A stretch of 64,000 bases of DNA from DATDAH01 sp963792205. GTDB lineage: Bacteria > Actinomycetota > Acidimicrobiia > Acidimicrobiales > DATDAH01. The position numbers and the translations under genes were made by a program. Positions 36,101 to 44,751 of the stretch are shown one piece after another; the first letter of the stretch is position 1, and each line of letters opens with the position of its first letter. The notes beneath the pieces are model-generated. The model was not told where the DNA came from. It saw only the letters and a program-made list of their open reading frames with translations, and did no database searches. The stretch covers positions 1,116,001-1,180,000 of the forward strand of contig CAWBVI010000002.1 of NCBI GenBank assembly GCA_963792205.1, given 5' to 3'.

Positions 36101-36571
36101 TCAGGTAGCGGGGCCGACTCCGGGGCGGCACTCGACCAGAGCGGCGTTTTCGAACGAGAACACGAGCTCGTCCCGCTGGTTGACCAACTCGACCAGGTAG
36201 GTGACGACGCCCAGGCCCGGTCGACTCTTCGACAACCGAGCCTCCTTTATCGTCCTCGTCTTGGACAGCAGATCACCGGGACGGACCGGTGCATGGTTGT
36301 CGATACTGCGGAACCCCAGCGAGCTGACCGCGGCCATCGGTTCCGCTGTCGCCGCCTTCCCTTTCGGCCCCGGCCAGATGGCGATGGCGAAGAGATGGAC
36401 CGAGGACGCCACCAACCCACCGAAAACCGACGACGCCGCCGCGACCGGGTCGATGTGGAACGGTTGGGGGTCCCAACGCTCGCCGACCTCCCGAATCTCT
36501 TCCTCGGTCACGAGATAGGCATCGCGGTAACGGGTCATCTGGCCCACGGCGAAGTCCTCGAAATACTGCAC
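36101..36571 (-). CDS. MaoC-like hot-dog hydratase
   Basis: 156 aa. The hydratase motif is WDPQPFHIDPVAAASSVFGG (residues about 33-52), with the catalytic Asp and His of (R)-specific enoyl-CoA hydratases. FGGLVASSVHLFAIA continues the central helix. It would act on acyl-CoA or acyl-ACP. It is convergent with the VOC gene, 10 bp apart. Confidence 0.85.
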   Translation of the reverse strand: MQYFEDFAVGQMTRYRDAYLVTEEEIREVGERWDPQPFHIDPVAAASSVFGGLVASSVHLFAIAIWPGPKGKAATAEPMAAVSSLGFRSIDNHAPVRPGDLLSKTRTIKEARLSKSRPGLGVVTYLVELVNQRDELVFSFENAALVECRPGVGPAT

Positions 36572-36649
36572 CGATGTCCCCTTCCAATTCGGCGCCGGAC
36601 GCTAGCCCCCTCCCTAGCCGCCCGACAGGGGAGGGGTGTCGGCCGCTCC

Positions 36650-36826
36650 GATCGGCGTCGTCATGGCTGAGATGGCGCAGGTGCCAGTGCGCCAGAGTCT
36701 CGGCGTCGGTGACGGCCGTGAGCTCATGCCCCTTCTCCGTGAGCTCGTAGCAGACCCGGTGGCCGTCGGTCTCTACGCGAAGTACGACTCCGAACTCGTG
36801 ACCTGATGAGGTCAGTTGGCGGGAGA
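36650..36826 (-). pseudogene. remnant of an HxlR/MarR-like regulator
   Basis: The minus-strand frame reads LSRQLTSSGHEFGVVLR, HRVCYELTEKGHELTAV and LAHWHLRHL, the second half of a winged-helix regulator with its wing and recognition elements. The first codons overlap the rnpB-like repeat at 36821, the N-terminal half is missing, and the frame has no stop of its own for another 370 bp. The gene appears cut exactly at the repeat. Confidence 0.4.
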
Positions 36827-36888
36827 GCACTGAGGTGCCCTCCCGCTCGCTCGGTGACGGTGAGCCGGCCGTAGGCGGGGATCTGTCC
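36821..36888. repeat. copy A of the rnpB 3'-end repeat with terminator-like hairpin
   Basis: Bases 36821-36870 match copy B (44543-44592) at 49 of 50 positions. Bases 36855-36888 match the end of the real rnpB gene (46647-46680) with one missing base and one mismatch. The first 24 bases form a hairpin (GGGAGAGCAC...GTGCCCTCCC) that on the minus strand would follow the RNA's 3' end, as an intrinsic terminator would. The 80 bp from here to the next gene (36889-36968) hold nothing I recognise. Likely an attachment-site copy. Confidence 0.65.
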
Positions 36889-36968
36889 TCACCCCCTCTC
36901 CTGACCAGGGCTTTGGGGGTTCTGAAGGGGTCGGGGCCGCGACGGGGCCGCGAGACCCACGACAGGGA

Positions 36969-37340
36969 TCAGCGGGGTGAGATGCGAACGGATGCGGACT
37001 TCGGGCCCTCGCCCTGCATGGTCGGCACGGCCGGGCTGCCGGGGTACTTCGCCTCATAGGCGGCGTCGATCGCGGCCTCGTTCTCGTCGCCGGCCGCCTC
37101 GAACTTCACGTCGTAGTACTGCCCGGCGACGCGAACGCGGCCGGCGCCCTGTGCGATGGCTGCCTGATACCACCGAGACGTCGGTCCGTTGGCGGCGCGG
37201 ACGTAGACGTTGCCGTCGACGACCAGCGCCCAGGTTTGGGTGGGGGTGCCGTAGGTGGTGCCGTCCTCCCGGAACGGCGAGACGAACAGGTCGGCGTTCT
37301 CGGTGATCGCCTTGAGCAGGTCGGCGGACCATGCAGTCAT
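36969..37340 (-). CDS. DUF2255 family protein
   Basis: 123 aa. WSADLLKAITENADLFVSPFR, TWALVVDGNVYVRAANGPTS and WYQAAIAQGAGRVRVAGQYYDV match DUF2255, a small pyridoxamine-oxidase-like fold often found next to short-chain dehydrogenases and HTH regulators. Activity is unknown. It follows the SDR gene on the same strand after 74 bp, and AAAGGGAC acts as ribosome site. Confidence 0.8.
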   Translation of the reverse strand: MTAWSADLLKAITENADLFVSPFREDGTTYGTPTQTWALVVDGNVYVRAANGPTSRWYQAAIAQGAGRVRVAGQYYDVKFEAAGDENEAAIDAAYEAKYPGSPAVPTMQGEGPKSASVRISPR

Positions 37341-37414
37341 GGGAGTGTCCCTTTCTGTGTTGGAGGTGGGCCAGAGGGCGGTGCCGCGCCCAAGGCAGAG
37401 GGGGGTCAGATCGT

Positions 37415-38260
37415 CTACGGCGCGGCGTCGTCGTGCGCGAGGTTGCTGGACAGGTCGCGATGGGCGTCGGCGTCGGCCCGGAGGCTGTCGGCCTTCCGTT
37501 CGAACGTCTCCACCGCGTCGGCGCCGGCAGGGAAGCGCAGCGGTGGCTCGTCGTCGGCCAGTTGCACCAGGGCGTCGGCGAGCTTGGCAGGATCGCCGCC
37601 CTGCTTGCCGTCCATGCTGCGCCAGCCGGCGACGGTGGCTGCGGTGCGCTCGGCGTAGTCGTCGATGGTCGACCGGGCGTAGCTCGTGGACTGTGGCGTG
37701 AGCAGCTCGGTGCGGAAGAAGCCGGGCTCGACGAGCATGGTGCGGATGCCGAACGGGGCCACCTCGGGGTTGAGCGACTCCATCCAGCCCTCCACTCCGA
37801 ACTTCGAGGCGGCGTAGGCAGTGAGGAACTCGCCGGCGGCGATGCCTGCGGTGGAGGAGATGGTCACGACCAGGCCGGAGCGCTGGGCGCGCATCCCGGG
37901 GAGCACGGCACGGGTCACGTTGATCGGTCCGAACAGGGTGGACTCGATCTGGGCCCGGAAGTCCTTCGGGGTGATCTCCTCGAAGAACCCGGCATAGAAG
38001 CTGCCGGCGTTGTTGACCAAGACGTCGATGCGACGGAACCGCTCGACCGCGGCCTCGACGGCCGTCTCGGCATCGCTTGTGTCGGTGACGTCGAGCTTGA
38101 CGACGAGCAGCTCGTCGTGCTCGCCGAGCGCGGCAGTGACCCGCTCGGGGTTGCGGCCCGTGGCCACCACCGAGTGGCCGGCGGCAAGCGCCGCCTTGGC
38201 GATGTCGACACCGAGACCACGGCCCGCGCCGGTGATGACCCAGACCTTCCTCTTGCTCAT
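37415..38260 (-). CDS. short-chain dehydrogenase/reductase
   Basis: 281 aa. Classical SDR: cofactor motif TGAGRGLG (residues 10-17), NNAG near 86, catalytic Ser in ISSTAG near 135 and YAASK near 149. The acidic or basic residues after the second strand (TGRNPERV) favour NADP. A sequence motif in its leader (38351-38375) recurs before the hydrolase gene, which suggests a shared regulator. Confidence 0.88.
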   Translation of the reverse strand: MSKRKVWVITGAGRGLGVDIAKAALAAGHSVVATGRNPERVTAALGEHDELLVVKLDVTDTSDAETAVEAAVERFRRIDVLVNNAGSFYAGFFEEITPKDFRAQIESTLFGPINVTRAVLPGMRAQRSGLVVTISSTAGIAAGEFLTAYAASKFGVEGWMESLNPEVAPFGIRTMLVEPGFFRTELLTPQSTSYARSTIDDYAERTAATVAGWRSMDGKQGGDPAKLADALVQLADDEPPLRFPAGADAVETFERKADSLRADADAHRDLSSNLAHDDAAP

Positions 38261-38350
38261 GATCGTTCTCTCCTCGTCTCCGTCTGCGTCCGCCTCGTCG
38301 GTGGAACAGGTTCAGTGGACCAGGTGCCCGGCCAACGGAGAAGGCCCTGT

Positions 38351-38375
38351 GAAAGGGGTACTCGCAGGCACCCTC
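38351..38375. promoter_or_regulatory. candidate operator upstream of the SDR gene
   Basis: GAAAGGGG, then CT, CAGGC and CCCTC in order. The same elements recur at 39409-39431 between the hydrolase and the XRE regulator. The partial symmetry (AGGG...CT..AG...CCCT) suits a dimeric regulator. The binding protein is not known; the XRE protein at 39468 is the obvious candidate. Confidence 0.35.
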
Positions 38376-38407
38376 AGAGCACGTCCACGCGGCCAGGTGG
38401 GCAGGTC

Positions 38408-39319
38408 TCAGACGTGGGTGTCAAACCACCGCAGCATGAGCTCGGGGTGGTGCGTGAAGTGGTTGTAGCCCTGGAACCGCTCGTCGGTGCCCTCGATCCA
38501 GAACAGCTCCTTCTCCTCGGTGCCGAGGGTGTCGAAGATGCCTTGGACGTCCGACGGGTCGGTGCGGAAGTCGTCGTGGACCTGGGTCACCAGCGTTGGG
38601 ACCGTCACCGCAGCGGCGTCGGAAGCCGGCCAGGTCTCCTCGAGGTGCAGCCCGGTCTTCTCGAGGAACGCCTTGCTGAACCTTTCGAGTCCGCGCTCGA
38701 TGCCGGCGTTCTCCACGGCCTTGGCGACGAAGACTCGGGGCGAGACTGGCTGCACCGCGATGAGCGCTCTGACGCGGGAGAACTCGTTGGGGTGCCGCTT
38801 CATGCCCACGATGGTCGAGTTCGCCCCGAGGCACCGGCTGAGCAGCGCCGTCTTCATCTCAGCCGTGTCGGCGCGCGACGCCGCATAGCGGAGCGACCCG
38901 ACGACGTCGCGGTACTCCAACGTGCCGTGACCGTTGATCCCTCCGCTGCCCGTGCCGCTGCGGCCGTGGTTGCGCATGTCGTAGGCCAGCACGTTGTAGC
39001 CAGCGTCGTGCAGGATCTTGTACTGCGGCAGGAAGTTGACTTCGAAGCCGCCGAAGTCGCTCCACGCCTCGAGGTGACCGGGGTAGCCGTAGCGGTTGCA
39101 CGGCATCGGGTGGTTGGCGATCACCAGGCGGTCGGAGTCGGCGGGGATGAACCAGCCCTCCAGCGGCACGCCGTCCAAGGAGGGGAAGAAGACGTCTTCG
39201 TAGGCGAGGCCGTACTCGTCGGGGCGACGCAGGATGGGAGATCGGCTCGAGTGCGACATCATCTCGGCCATCGAGTCGATGAACCCCTGCGCCTCGGTCT
39301 CGGTCATGGTCGTGCTCAT
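38408..39319 (-). CDS. alpha/beta hydrolase
   Basis: 303 aa from ATG 39319. HPMPCNRYGYPG gives the oxyanion region and YDMRNHGRSG near residue 113 precedes the nucleophile elbow. The expected Gly-x-Ser-x-Gly elbow appears modified to SRCLGANST near 155, so a cysteine may be the nucleophile, as in dienelactone hydrolase-like enzymes. VTQVHDDF near 240 and the C-terminal NHFTHHPELML supply acid and base. Substrate is unknown. The SDR gene follows on the same strand after 147 bp. Confidence 0.78.
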   Translation of the reverse strand: MSTTMTETEAQGFIDSMAEMMSHSSRSPILRRPDEYGLAYEDVFFPSLDGVPLEGWFIPADSDRLVIANHPMPCNRYGYPGHLEAWSDFGGFEVNFLPQYKILHDAGYNVLAYDMRNHGRSGTGSGGINGHGTLEYRDVVGSLRYAASRADTAEMKTALLSRCLGANSTIVGMKRHPNEFSRVRALIAVQPVSPRVFVAKAVENAGIERGLERFSKAFLEKTGLHLEETWPASDAAAVTVPTLVTQVHDDFRTDPSDVQGIFDTLGTEEKELFWIEGTDERFQGYNHFTHHPELMLRWFDTHV

Positions 39320-39408
39320 GCGGTGGTCTCCTGAAGTCGATCTCGTCCGCCTGGTCGGCGGTGCAGGGGCCAGTAGACGCCCATCGAGAAGACGGCGGAA
39401 GAGTGTGC

Positions 39409-39431
39409 GAAAGGGGGCCTGACAGGCCCTC
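39409..39431. promoter_or_regulatory. candidate operator between hydrolase and XRE regulator
   Basis: GAAAGGGGGCCTGACAGG followed by CCCTC shares its elements and order with the site at 38351. It also contains the inverted repeat GGGCCT-GAC-AGGCCC. It lies between two divergent starts, 37 bp before the regulator's ATG at 39468. Confidence 0.4.
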
Positions 39432-39467
39432 CCAGGCCCGCACCTCCGGCCGTAGGGTGGACATCCC

Positions 39468-40385
39468 ATGGCCGCCCACGACGAAGACGAGGTCGACATC
39501 CGAGGCGACGCCCGCGGCGAGATCCGCGAGTTCCTCTCCACCCGCCGCGACCGGATCACCCCACAACAGGCAGGGCTCCCGACCTACGGCGGGGACAGAC
39601 GACGGGTGCCCGGCCTGCGCCGTGAAGAGGTCGCCCTGCTCGCCGGGGTCTCGACCGACTACTACACCCGGCTCGAGCGGGGCAGCGCGACCGGCGTGTC
39701 CGAGAGCGTCGTTGACGGCGTCGCCCGCGCCCTACAGCTCGATGACGCCGAGCGCACCCACCTCTACGACCTCATCCGCTCCGCTGGCGGCACCAGCCCA
39801 GCTCGACGTCGCCGACCCTCCCGCGACCGCGTCCGACCCACCGTGCAGCGCATCGTCGACTCGATGCTCGGCAGCCCCGCCGTTGTGCTCAACGGACGAC
39901 TCGACATCCTGGCCGCGAACGCCCTCGGACAAGCACTCTTCGCGCCGGTCTACGACGCCGCGCACCAGCCCCCGAGCAACCCCCGCTTCGTCTTCCTCGA
40001 TCCCCGCGCCCCCGACTTCTTCCGAGACTGGGACGACGTCGCCAACGACATCGTCGCCCTTCTACGGGCAGAGGCCGGACACGATCCCCACGACTCCCAG
40101 CTCTCGGACCTCGTCGGCGAGCTGGCAACCCGCAGCAACGACTTCCGAGTCCGATGGGCGGCCCACGACGTCCGGATCCACACCACCGGCGTGAAGCGCA
40201 TCCACCACCCCGTCGTCGGTGACCTCGACCTGCCCTTCGAGTCCTTCCCACTCCCGGCCGACCCCAACCAAAGCCTCGTCACCTACACCGCCGAGCCCGA
40301 TTCACCCACCCAGGACGCCCTCGACGTGCTCGCCAGCTGGGCCGCGACCAATGGCGAGGACCGCTACCGCTCCCGGACTGCGTAG
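39468..40385 (+). CDS. XRE-family regulator with MmyB-like ligand domain
   Basis: 305 aa. The helix-turn-helix lies around LRREEVALLAGVSTDYYTRLERG (about residues 50-72). The MmyB-like domain follows with VLNGRLDILAANALGQALF near 140 and a final IHHPVVGDLDLPFESF. It is divergent from the hydrolase gene and shares a candidate operator with it and with the SDR. Its last 22 bp overlap the convergent reductase gene. Confidence 0.85.
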   Translation: MAAHDEDEVDIRGDARGEIREFLSTRRDRITPQQAGLPTYGGDRRRVPGLRREEVALLAGVSTDYYTRLERGSATGVSESVVDGVARALQLDDAERTHLYDLIRSAGGTSPARRRRPSRDRVRPTVQRIVDSMLGSPAVVLNGRLDILAANALGQALFAPVYDAAHQPPSNPRFVFLDPRAPDFFRDWDDVANDIVALLRAEAGHDPHDSQLSDLVGELATRSNDFRVRWAAHDVRIHTTGVKRIHHPVVGDLDLPFESFPLPADPNQSLVTYTAEPDSPTQDALDVLASWAATNGEDRYRSRTA

Positions 40386-40985
40386 GTCAGGTGGGTCACC
40401 CGCTGCGTCGGCTCCGCGCGGACCGGCTCCAGGGCCACGCGGCCCGCGTCCACGCCCTCGAACAGGCGGATTCCGGAGCCGAACAGCACGGGCGACGAGC
40501 GCGATCGAGAACTCGTCGATCAGGCCGGCGTTCACGTACTCCAGGATCGTTGCGCCGCCGCCCGCGATGCGGACGTCCCGGTCGCCGGCGGCCTCGCGGG
40601 CCTGGTCGAGCGCGGGCTCGATGCCGTCGTTGACGAAGTGGAAGGTGGTTCCGCCCGGCCGCTCCCAGGGGTCACGCTTGGCGTGCGTCACGACGAAGAC
40701 CGGCGTGTGGAACGGCGCCTCCTCCGGCCACGCCTGCTCGCCGGCGTCGAACATGCGCTTGCCCATCACGCTCGCGCCGGTGCGCTCGAACGTCTCCCGC
40801 ACGATGTCGTTGTCGCGCCCTTCCTCGCCGCCCTCGCCGAGCTTCAGGTTCTCCCGGATGAACCGCTGCGGGAACATCCACTGCTGCAGTTCCATCCACT
40901 GCTGCCCCATCAAGTCCTCGAGGGACTCGGGCGCGATGAACCCGTCCAGCGACATCGACACGCTGAAGAACACCTTCCCGGCCAT
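40364..40985 (-). CDS. dihydrofolate-reductase-family (RibD_C) protein, one 3' frameshift
   Basis: ATG 40985. MAGKVFFSVSMSLDGFIAP opens the fold; ASVMGKRMFDAGEQAW and VRIAGGGATILEYVNAGLID supply cofactor and core segments. As sequenced the frame goes astray after FSIAL. Removing one base near 40495 gives SPVLFGSGIRLFEGV, VRAEPTQRVTHLTYAVRER and a stop at 40364, the normal family end. It is followed in an operon-like order by an SRPBCC and an ArsR gene upstream on the same strand. Its role may be reduction or simply nucleotide binding. Confidence 0.78.
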
Positions 40986-41491
40986 CAGCCCTCAGCTCCC
41001 TTCCGAACGATCTCGGTGACGTAGGCAGCCAGGTTGCTCAGGGTCTGCTGGCCACCCTCGATCGCGTGGTACTTCTCGACCGCCTCGTCGCGCAGCTCCT
41101 TGGTGGGGAACACCGTGCGCATCTCGATCCGGGTCGCCGCGCCGTCGGGCGCGAACGTCAAGACCGACTCGAAGGCGTTCGGGTCGCCGCGGGACTCACC
41201 GTGCAGCAGCGCGATCCGCTCCGGCGGGGCGATCTCGGTCCAGGAGATCCACTCCTGGTAGTCCGTCCCGTCCGGTCCGTGCATCACGAAGTCCCACTCC
41301 CCGCCGACGCGGAACTCGAACGCCCGGGTGGTGGTGGTGAACCCCTCCGGTCCCCACCATCGCGACAGGTGCCGGACTGCGGTGAACGCCTCGAACACCA
41401 GCTCCCGTGGGGCACTGATGACCCGGGAGATCACGATCTCGCGGTCGGCCGTCGCTGACTGCGCCGGCGCGTCCCGTCCTGTCGCTGCCAT
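40985..41491 (-). CDS. SRPBCC (AHSA1-like) protein
   Basis: 168 aa. ISAPRELVFEAFTAVRHLSRWWGP, FEFRVGGEWDFVMHGPDGTDY, TEIAPPERIALLH and a final GGQQTLSNLAAYV are the hallmarks of the AHSA1/START-like cavity fold. Such genes are typically paired with an ArsR regulator, as here: the ArsR gene ends 3 bp upstream. The ligand is unknown. The last base of its stop is also the first base of the reductase ATG region, a tight operon. Confidence 0.87.
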   Translation of the reverse strand: MAATGRDAPAQSATADREIVISRVISAPRELVFEAFTAVRHLSRWWGPEGFTTTTRAFEFRVGGEWDFVMHGPDGTDYQEWISWTEIAPPERIALLHGESRGDPNAFESVLTFAPDGAATRIEMRTVFPTKELRDEAVEKYHAIEGGQQTLSNLAAYVTEIVRKGAEG

Positions 41492-41494
41492 CGG

Positions 41495-41848
41495 TCAGTC
41501 CTCCTGCCTTGCCTGCTCGAGGTCCTGCACGTACTCGTCCAGCCGGTCGAAGCTCTCGTTCCAGAACCGCTCGAACCCGCCGGCCCACTCGTGGACCGGT
41601 CGCAGCCCGCGGGCGTCAAGGCCGTACAGGCGCTGCCTGCCTGCCTTGCGGTCCCGCACCAGCCCGACCTCCCGGAGCACCCGCAGGTGCTTGGACGCCC
41701 CCGGCTGGGCGATCCCCAGCTCCTGGGCCAACTCGGTCACGGGCCGCTCACCCGCCCGCAGCAGCACCAGGATCTTCCGACGCTGCGGCTCGGCGATCGC
41801 GTTGAAGACGTCCGACGTCGTCGCTGCTCGTGCCACGGGCGCCATCAT
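41495..41848 (-). CDS. ArsR-family winged-helix repressor
   Basis: 117 aa. AIAEPQRRKILVLLRAGERPV, ELAQELGIAQPGASKHLRVL and VRDRKAGRQRLYGLDARGL give the full winged helix. No cysteine metal site is present, so it probably senses a non-metal signal, as is common for ArsR proteins paired with SRPBCC genes. A perfect 16-bp palindrome directly before its ATG is the likely autoregulatory site. Confidence 0.88.
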   Translation of the reverse strand: MMAPVARAATTSDVFNAIAEPQRRKILVLLRAGERPVTELAQELGIAQPGASKHLRVLREVGLVRDRKAGRQRLYGLDARGLRPVHEWAGGFERFWNESFDRLDEYVQDLEQARQED

Positions 41849-41864
41849 ATGCCGATATCGGCAT
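41849..41864. promoter_or_regulatory. palindromic operator at the ArsR start
   Basis: ATGCCGATATCGGCAT, a perfect 16-bp palindrome that touches the ATG of the ArsR gene (41848). Its position is right for autorepression of the ArsR-SRPBCC-reductase operon. Confidence 0.6.
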
Positions 41865-41976
41865 GCGTCAAGCCGGAGGAATCAGGCGGGTCTTGTCAAT
41901 GACGATCGTGACCCTTGTCAGCGGCTGCGGAAACGCGCATCCCGGAGCCGCGGCCTTCGTGGCGTGTGGCGGTCGC

Positions 41977-42831
41977 TCAGGACGGCGGAAGCCTGCTGTC
42001 GTCGAACCGTTGGCTTCCGATGACCGACAGGAAAGCGAGCCGTTCGGCGTCTTCGCTGCCGGGCGTCGCCGTGAAGATGACGAGGTCCTGCAGTTGGTTC
42101 TCTGCAGTCAGGATCTGACACTCAAGGGTGAGAACTCCGACGTTCGGGTGCACGACCCGTTTCTGCAGGTTGGCTCGGACGCCGACGTCGTGGTCACTCC
42201 ACAGTTCCGAGAACTCGGAACTGTCGCGGAGAAGGGCGTCGACGAGGCTGCGGGCTTCGACGTCGTCGGGGGTTCTGCCGAGCGCGGCGCGGAGGTGCGC
42301 GGTGTAGCTCCGGGTGTGCAGCTCGTGTTCGTCGGTCACGAATCGGCTTCGTTCGTCGGGCATGAGGAACCATCGGTAGATCTGGCTTCGGGCAAGTCCC
42401 GTGTACGCGGTTTGGACGCCGAGCAGAGCCTCGGCGAGTGGGTTCTGCACGAGGGTGACGCCGAGATCGGAGACGACCTGCGCTGGTGCGTCGATTCGAT
42501 CCAGCACCCGAAGCAACGCAGGGCTGACGTGGTCGGTGCGAGCACCACGCGGCCGCGGCTGATGGCCGGCCAGCCGTAGGAGGTGGTCGCGCTCGTCGTC
42601 GGTGAGACGAAGCGCGAGGGCGAGCGCGGTGATGGTCTGCTCGGACGGTCGAGAACCACGCCGCTGCTCGAGGCGGGTGTAGAAGTCCGCCGACATGTGG
42701 GCCAAGCCTGCGACTTCCTCCCGGCGGAGCCCTTGCGTTCGCCGGCGCCGGGTCGTCGGCAGGCCTACGTCATCGGGCTGCAGCGCCTCGCGCCGGCGGC
42801 GAAGGAAGTCGGCGACACCGTCACGGTCCAT
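41977..42831 (-). CDS. XRE-family regulator with MmyB-like ligand domain
   Basis: 284 aa from ATG 42831. LRREEVAGLAHMSADFYTRLEQRR (about residues 36-59) is the helix-turn-helix. The ligand-binding half has VVSDLGVTLVQNPLAEALLG near 120, IYRWFLMPDE, and a final VFTATPGSEDAERLAFLSVIG. It is divergent from an SDR gene, with a 29-bp palindrome in between; regulation of the SDR by this protein is the simplest reading. Confidence 0.85.
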   Translation of the reverse strand: MDRDGVADFLRRRREALQPDDVGLPTTRRRRTQGLRREEVAGLAHMSADFYTRLEQRRGSRPSEQTITALALALRLTDDERDHLLRLAGHQPRPRGARTDHVSPALLRVLDRIDAPAQVVSDLGVTLVQNPLAEALLGVQTAYTGLARSQIYRWFLMPDERSRFVTDEHELHTRSYTAHLRAALGRTPDDVEARSLVDALLRDSSEFSELWSDHDVGVRANLQKRVVHPNVGVLTLECQILTAENQLQDLVIFTATPGSEDAERLAFLSVIGSQRFDDSRLPPS

Positions 42832-42860
42832 CGCTCGGACGCTACGACGGTTCCCAGAAC

Positions 42861-42889
42861 CCATCCAGGGACCGGATGTCCCTGGATGG
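42861..42889. promoter_or_regulatory. perfect 11-bp inverted repeat between regulator and SDR
   Basis: CCATCCAGGGA (42861-42871) and TCCCTGGATGG (42879-42889), separated by 7 bases, form a perfect dyad. It lies 30 bp from the regulator start and 46 bp from the SDR start, the classical place for an operator acting on both genes. Confidence 0.65.
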
Positions 42890-42934
42890 ACTGACCGCTG
42901 GTCGTCGGCGCCAGGAGGTCCGACGATCGCATCC

Positions 42935-43705
42935 ATGACCACCTCCAGCACCAACCGAATCGCCGTCATCACCGGCGGGAGCCGCGGGATCGGCCGAGCC
43001 ACTGCACTGCACCTCGCCCGAGCCGGCGTCGACAGCATCATCACCTACCGATCGAACGCCGACGATGCCGACGGTGTCGTCAAGTCGATCGCCGACGTCG
43101 GCCAGTCAGCCGTCGCCCTACGCCTTGACCTCGGAGCCGTCGACAGCTTTGACGAGTTCGTCGCCTCCGTGTCTGCTGCGCTCAGCGGCACCTGGGGTCG
43201 TCCGTCCTTCGACTTCCTCGTGAACAACGGCGGCGCGCAGCGGCCCGGTTCCTTCATCGATGCCACCGAGGACGATTTCGACGCGCTCGTCAACGAGATG
43301 TTCAAGGGGACGTTCTTCCTGACGCAGAAGCTCGCACCGCTGCTCGTCGACGGCGGCTCGATCGTCAACATCTCGAGTGGCGTCACCCGCTTCTACGTTC
43401 CCCAGCACTTCGTCTACGCCGCCTGCAAGGGCGCCGTCGAGGTCCTCAGCCGGTATCTCGCGAAGGAGCTCGGGCCCCGGCAGATCACGGTCAACACCGT
43501 CGCGCCTGGCGCGACTGCGACCGACTTCTCCGGCGGGCTGCTCCGCGACACCCCGGAGGTCCAGCAGATGGTGACCTCCGCGACCGCGCTCGGCCGGTAC
43601 GGCGAGGCCGACGACATCGGCAGCGCCGTCGCCGCGCTCCTCGGAGAGGGCAACCACTGGCTCACCGGACAGCGCATCGAAGTGTCCGGCGGACAGAACC
43701 TCTAG
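42935..43705 (+). CDS. short-chain dehydrogenase/reductase
   Basis: 256 aa from ATG 42935, with CAGGAGGTC upstream. Motifs: ITGGSRGIGRA (residues 12-22), NNGG near 96, Ser in NISSG near 144, YAACK near 157 and NTVAPGAT near 187. The NNGG in place of NNAG is a tolerated variant. It ends in SGGQNL as many FabG-like proteins do. Probably NADP-dependent. A second SDR follows 16 bp downstream. Confidence 0.88.
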   Translation: MTTSSTNRIAVITGGSRGIGRATALHLARAGVDSIITYRSNADDADGVVKSIADVGQSAVALRLDLGAVDSFDEFVASVSAALSGTWGRPSFDFLVNNGGAQRPGSFIDATEDDFDALVNEMFKGTFFLTQKLAPLLVDGGSIVNISSGVTRFYVPQHFVYAACKGAVEVLSRYLAKELGPRQITVNTVAPGATATDFSGGLLRDTPEVQQMVTSATALGRYGEADDIGSAVAALLGEGNHWLTGQRIEVSGGQNL

Positions 43706-43721
43706 CGAAGGCGAGACGACA

Positions 43722-44471
<750 letters not shown>

Positions 44472-44542
44472 CGGCACCACCGACGGCGGGCCGCGCCAGC
44501 TGTCAGCGCGTCGCAACGTCGAAGTCGAATGGCGTGGCGGCC

Positions 44543-44603
44543 GGGAGAGCACCGAGGTGCCCTCCCGCTCGCTCGGTGACGGTGAGCCGGCCTGGAGGCG
44601 GGG
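44543..44603. repeat. copy B of the rnpB 3'-end repeat with terminator-like hairpin
   Basis: The first 50 bases match copy A with one mismatch. Bases 44577-44603 match the rnpB 3' end (46647-46673) with one mismatch, then similarity stops. It has the same GGGAGAGCAC...GTGCCCTCCC hairpin as copy A. It separates the SDR-rich segment from the three-gene islet. The following 44604-44751 hold only an inverted repeat near 44723. Confidence 0.65.
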
Positions 44604-44722
44604 TACAGGCGAGCCTTTCGCGTTAGATCCCGAGATTCCGGGGATGCCCGCGCCAGGCCGCGGGTTTCGGCTCATTCGACTTGCTCACTGGTGCTCGTGG
44701 TTCCGCGCCGTTATCCGCCATC

Positions 44723-44742
44723 TCGCGGACCTGTCCGCGGAC
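44723..44742. repeat. short inverted/direct repeat at the left edge of the islet
   Basis: CGCGGAC-CT-GTCCGCG followed by GACT. A near copy (CGCGGA-CTC-TCCGCG plus GACT) lies at 46588-46604. The two sit just after the stop codons of the outermost, convergently pointing-out genes. They may be transcription stops or edge sequences of the inserted segment. Confidence 0.4.
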
Positions 44743-44751
44743 TTAGCACCT

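Noticed and set aside
38641..38840. A conventional Gly-x-Ser-x-Gly elbow in the alpha/beta hydrolase
   Set aside because: The expected place reads SRCLGANS, so a serine elbow cannot be claimed. A cysteine nucleophile is only suggested.
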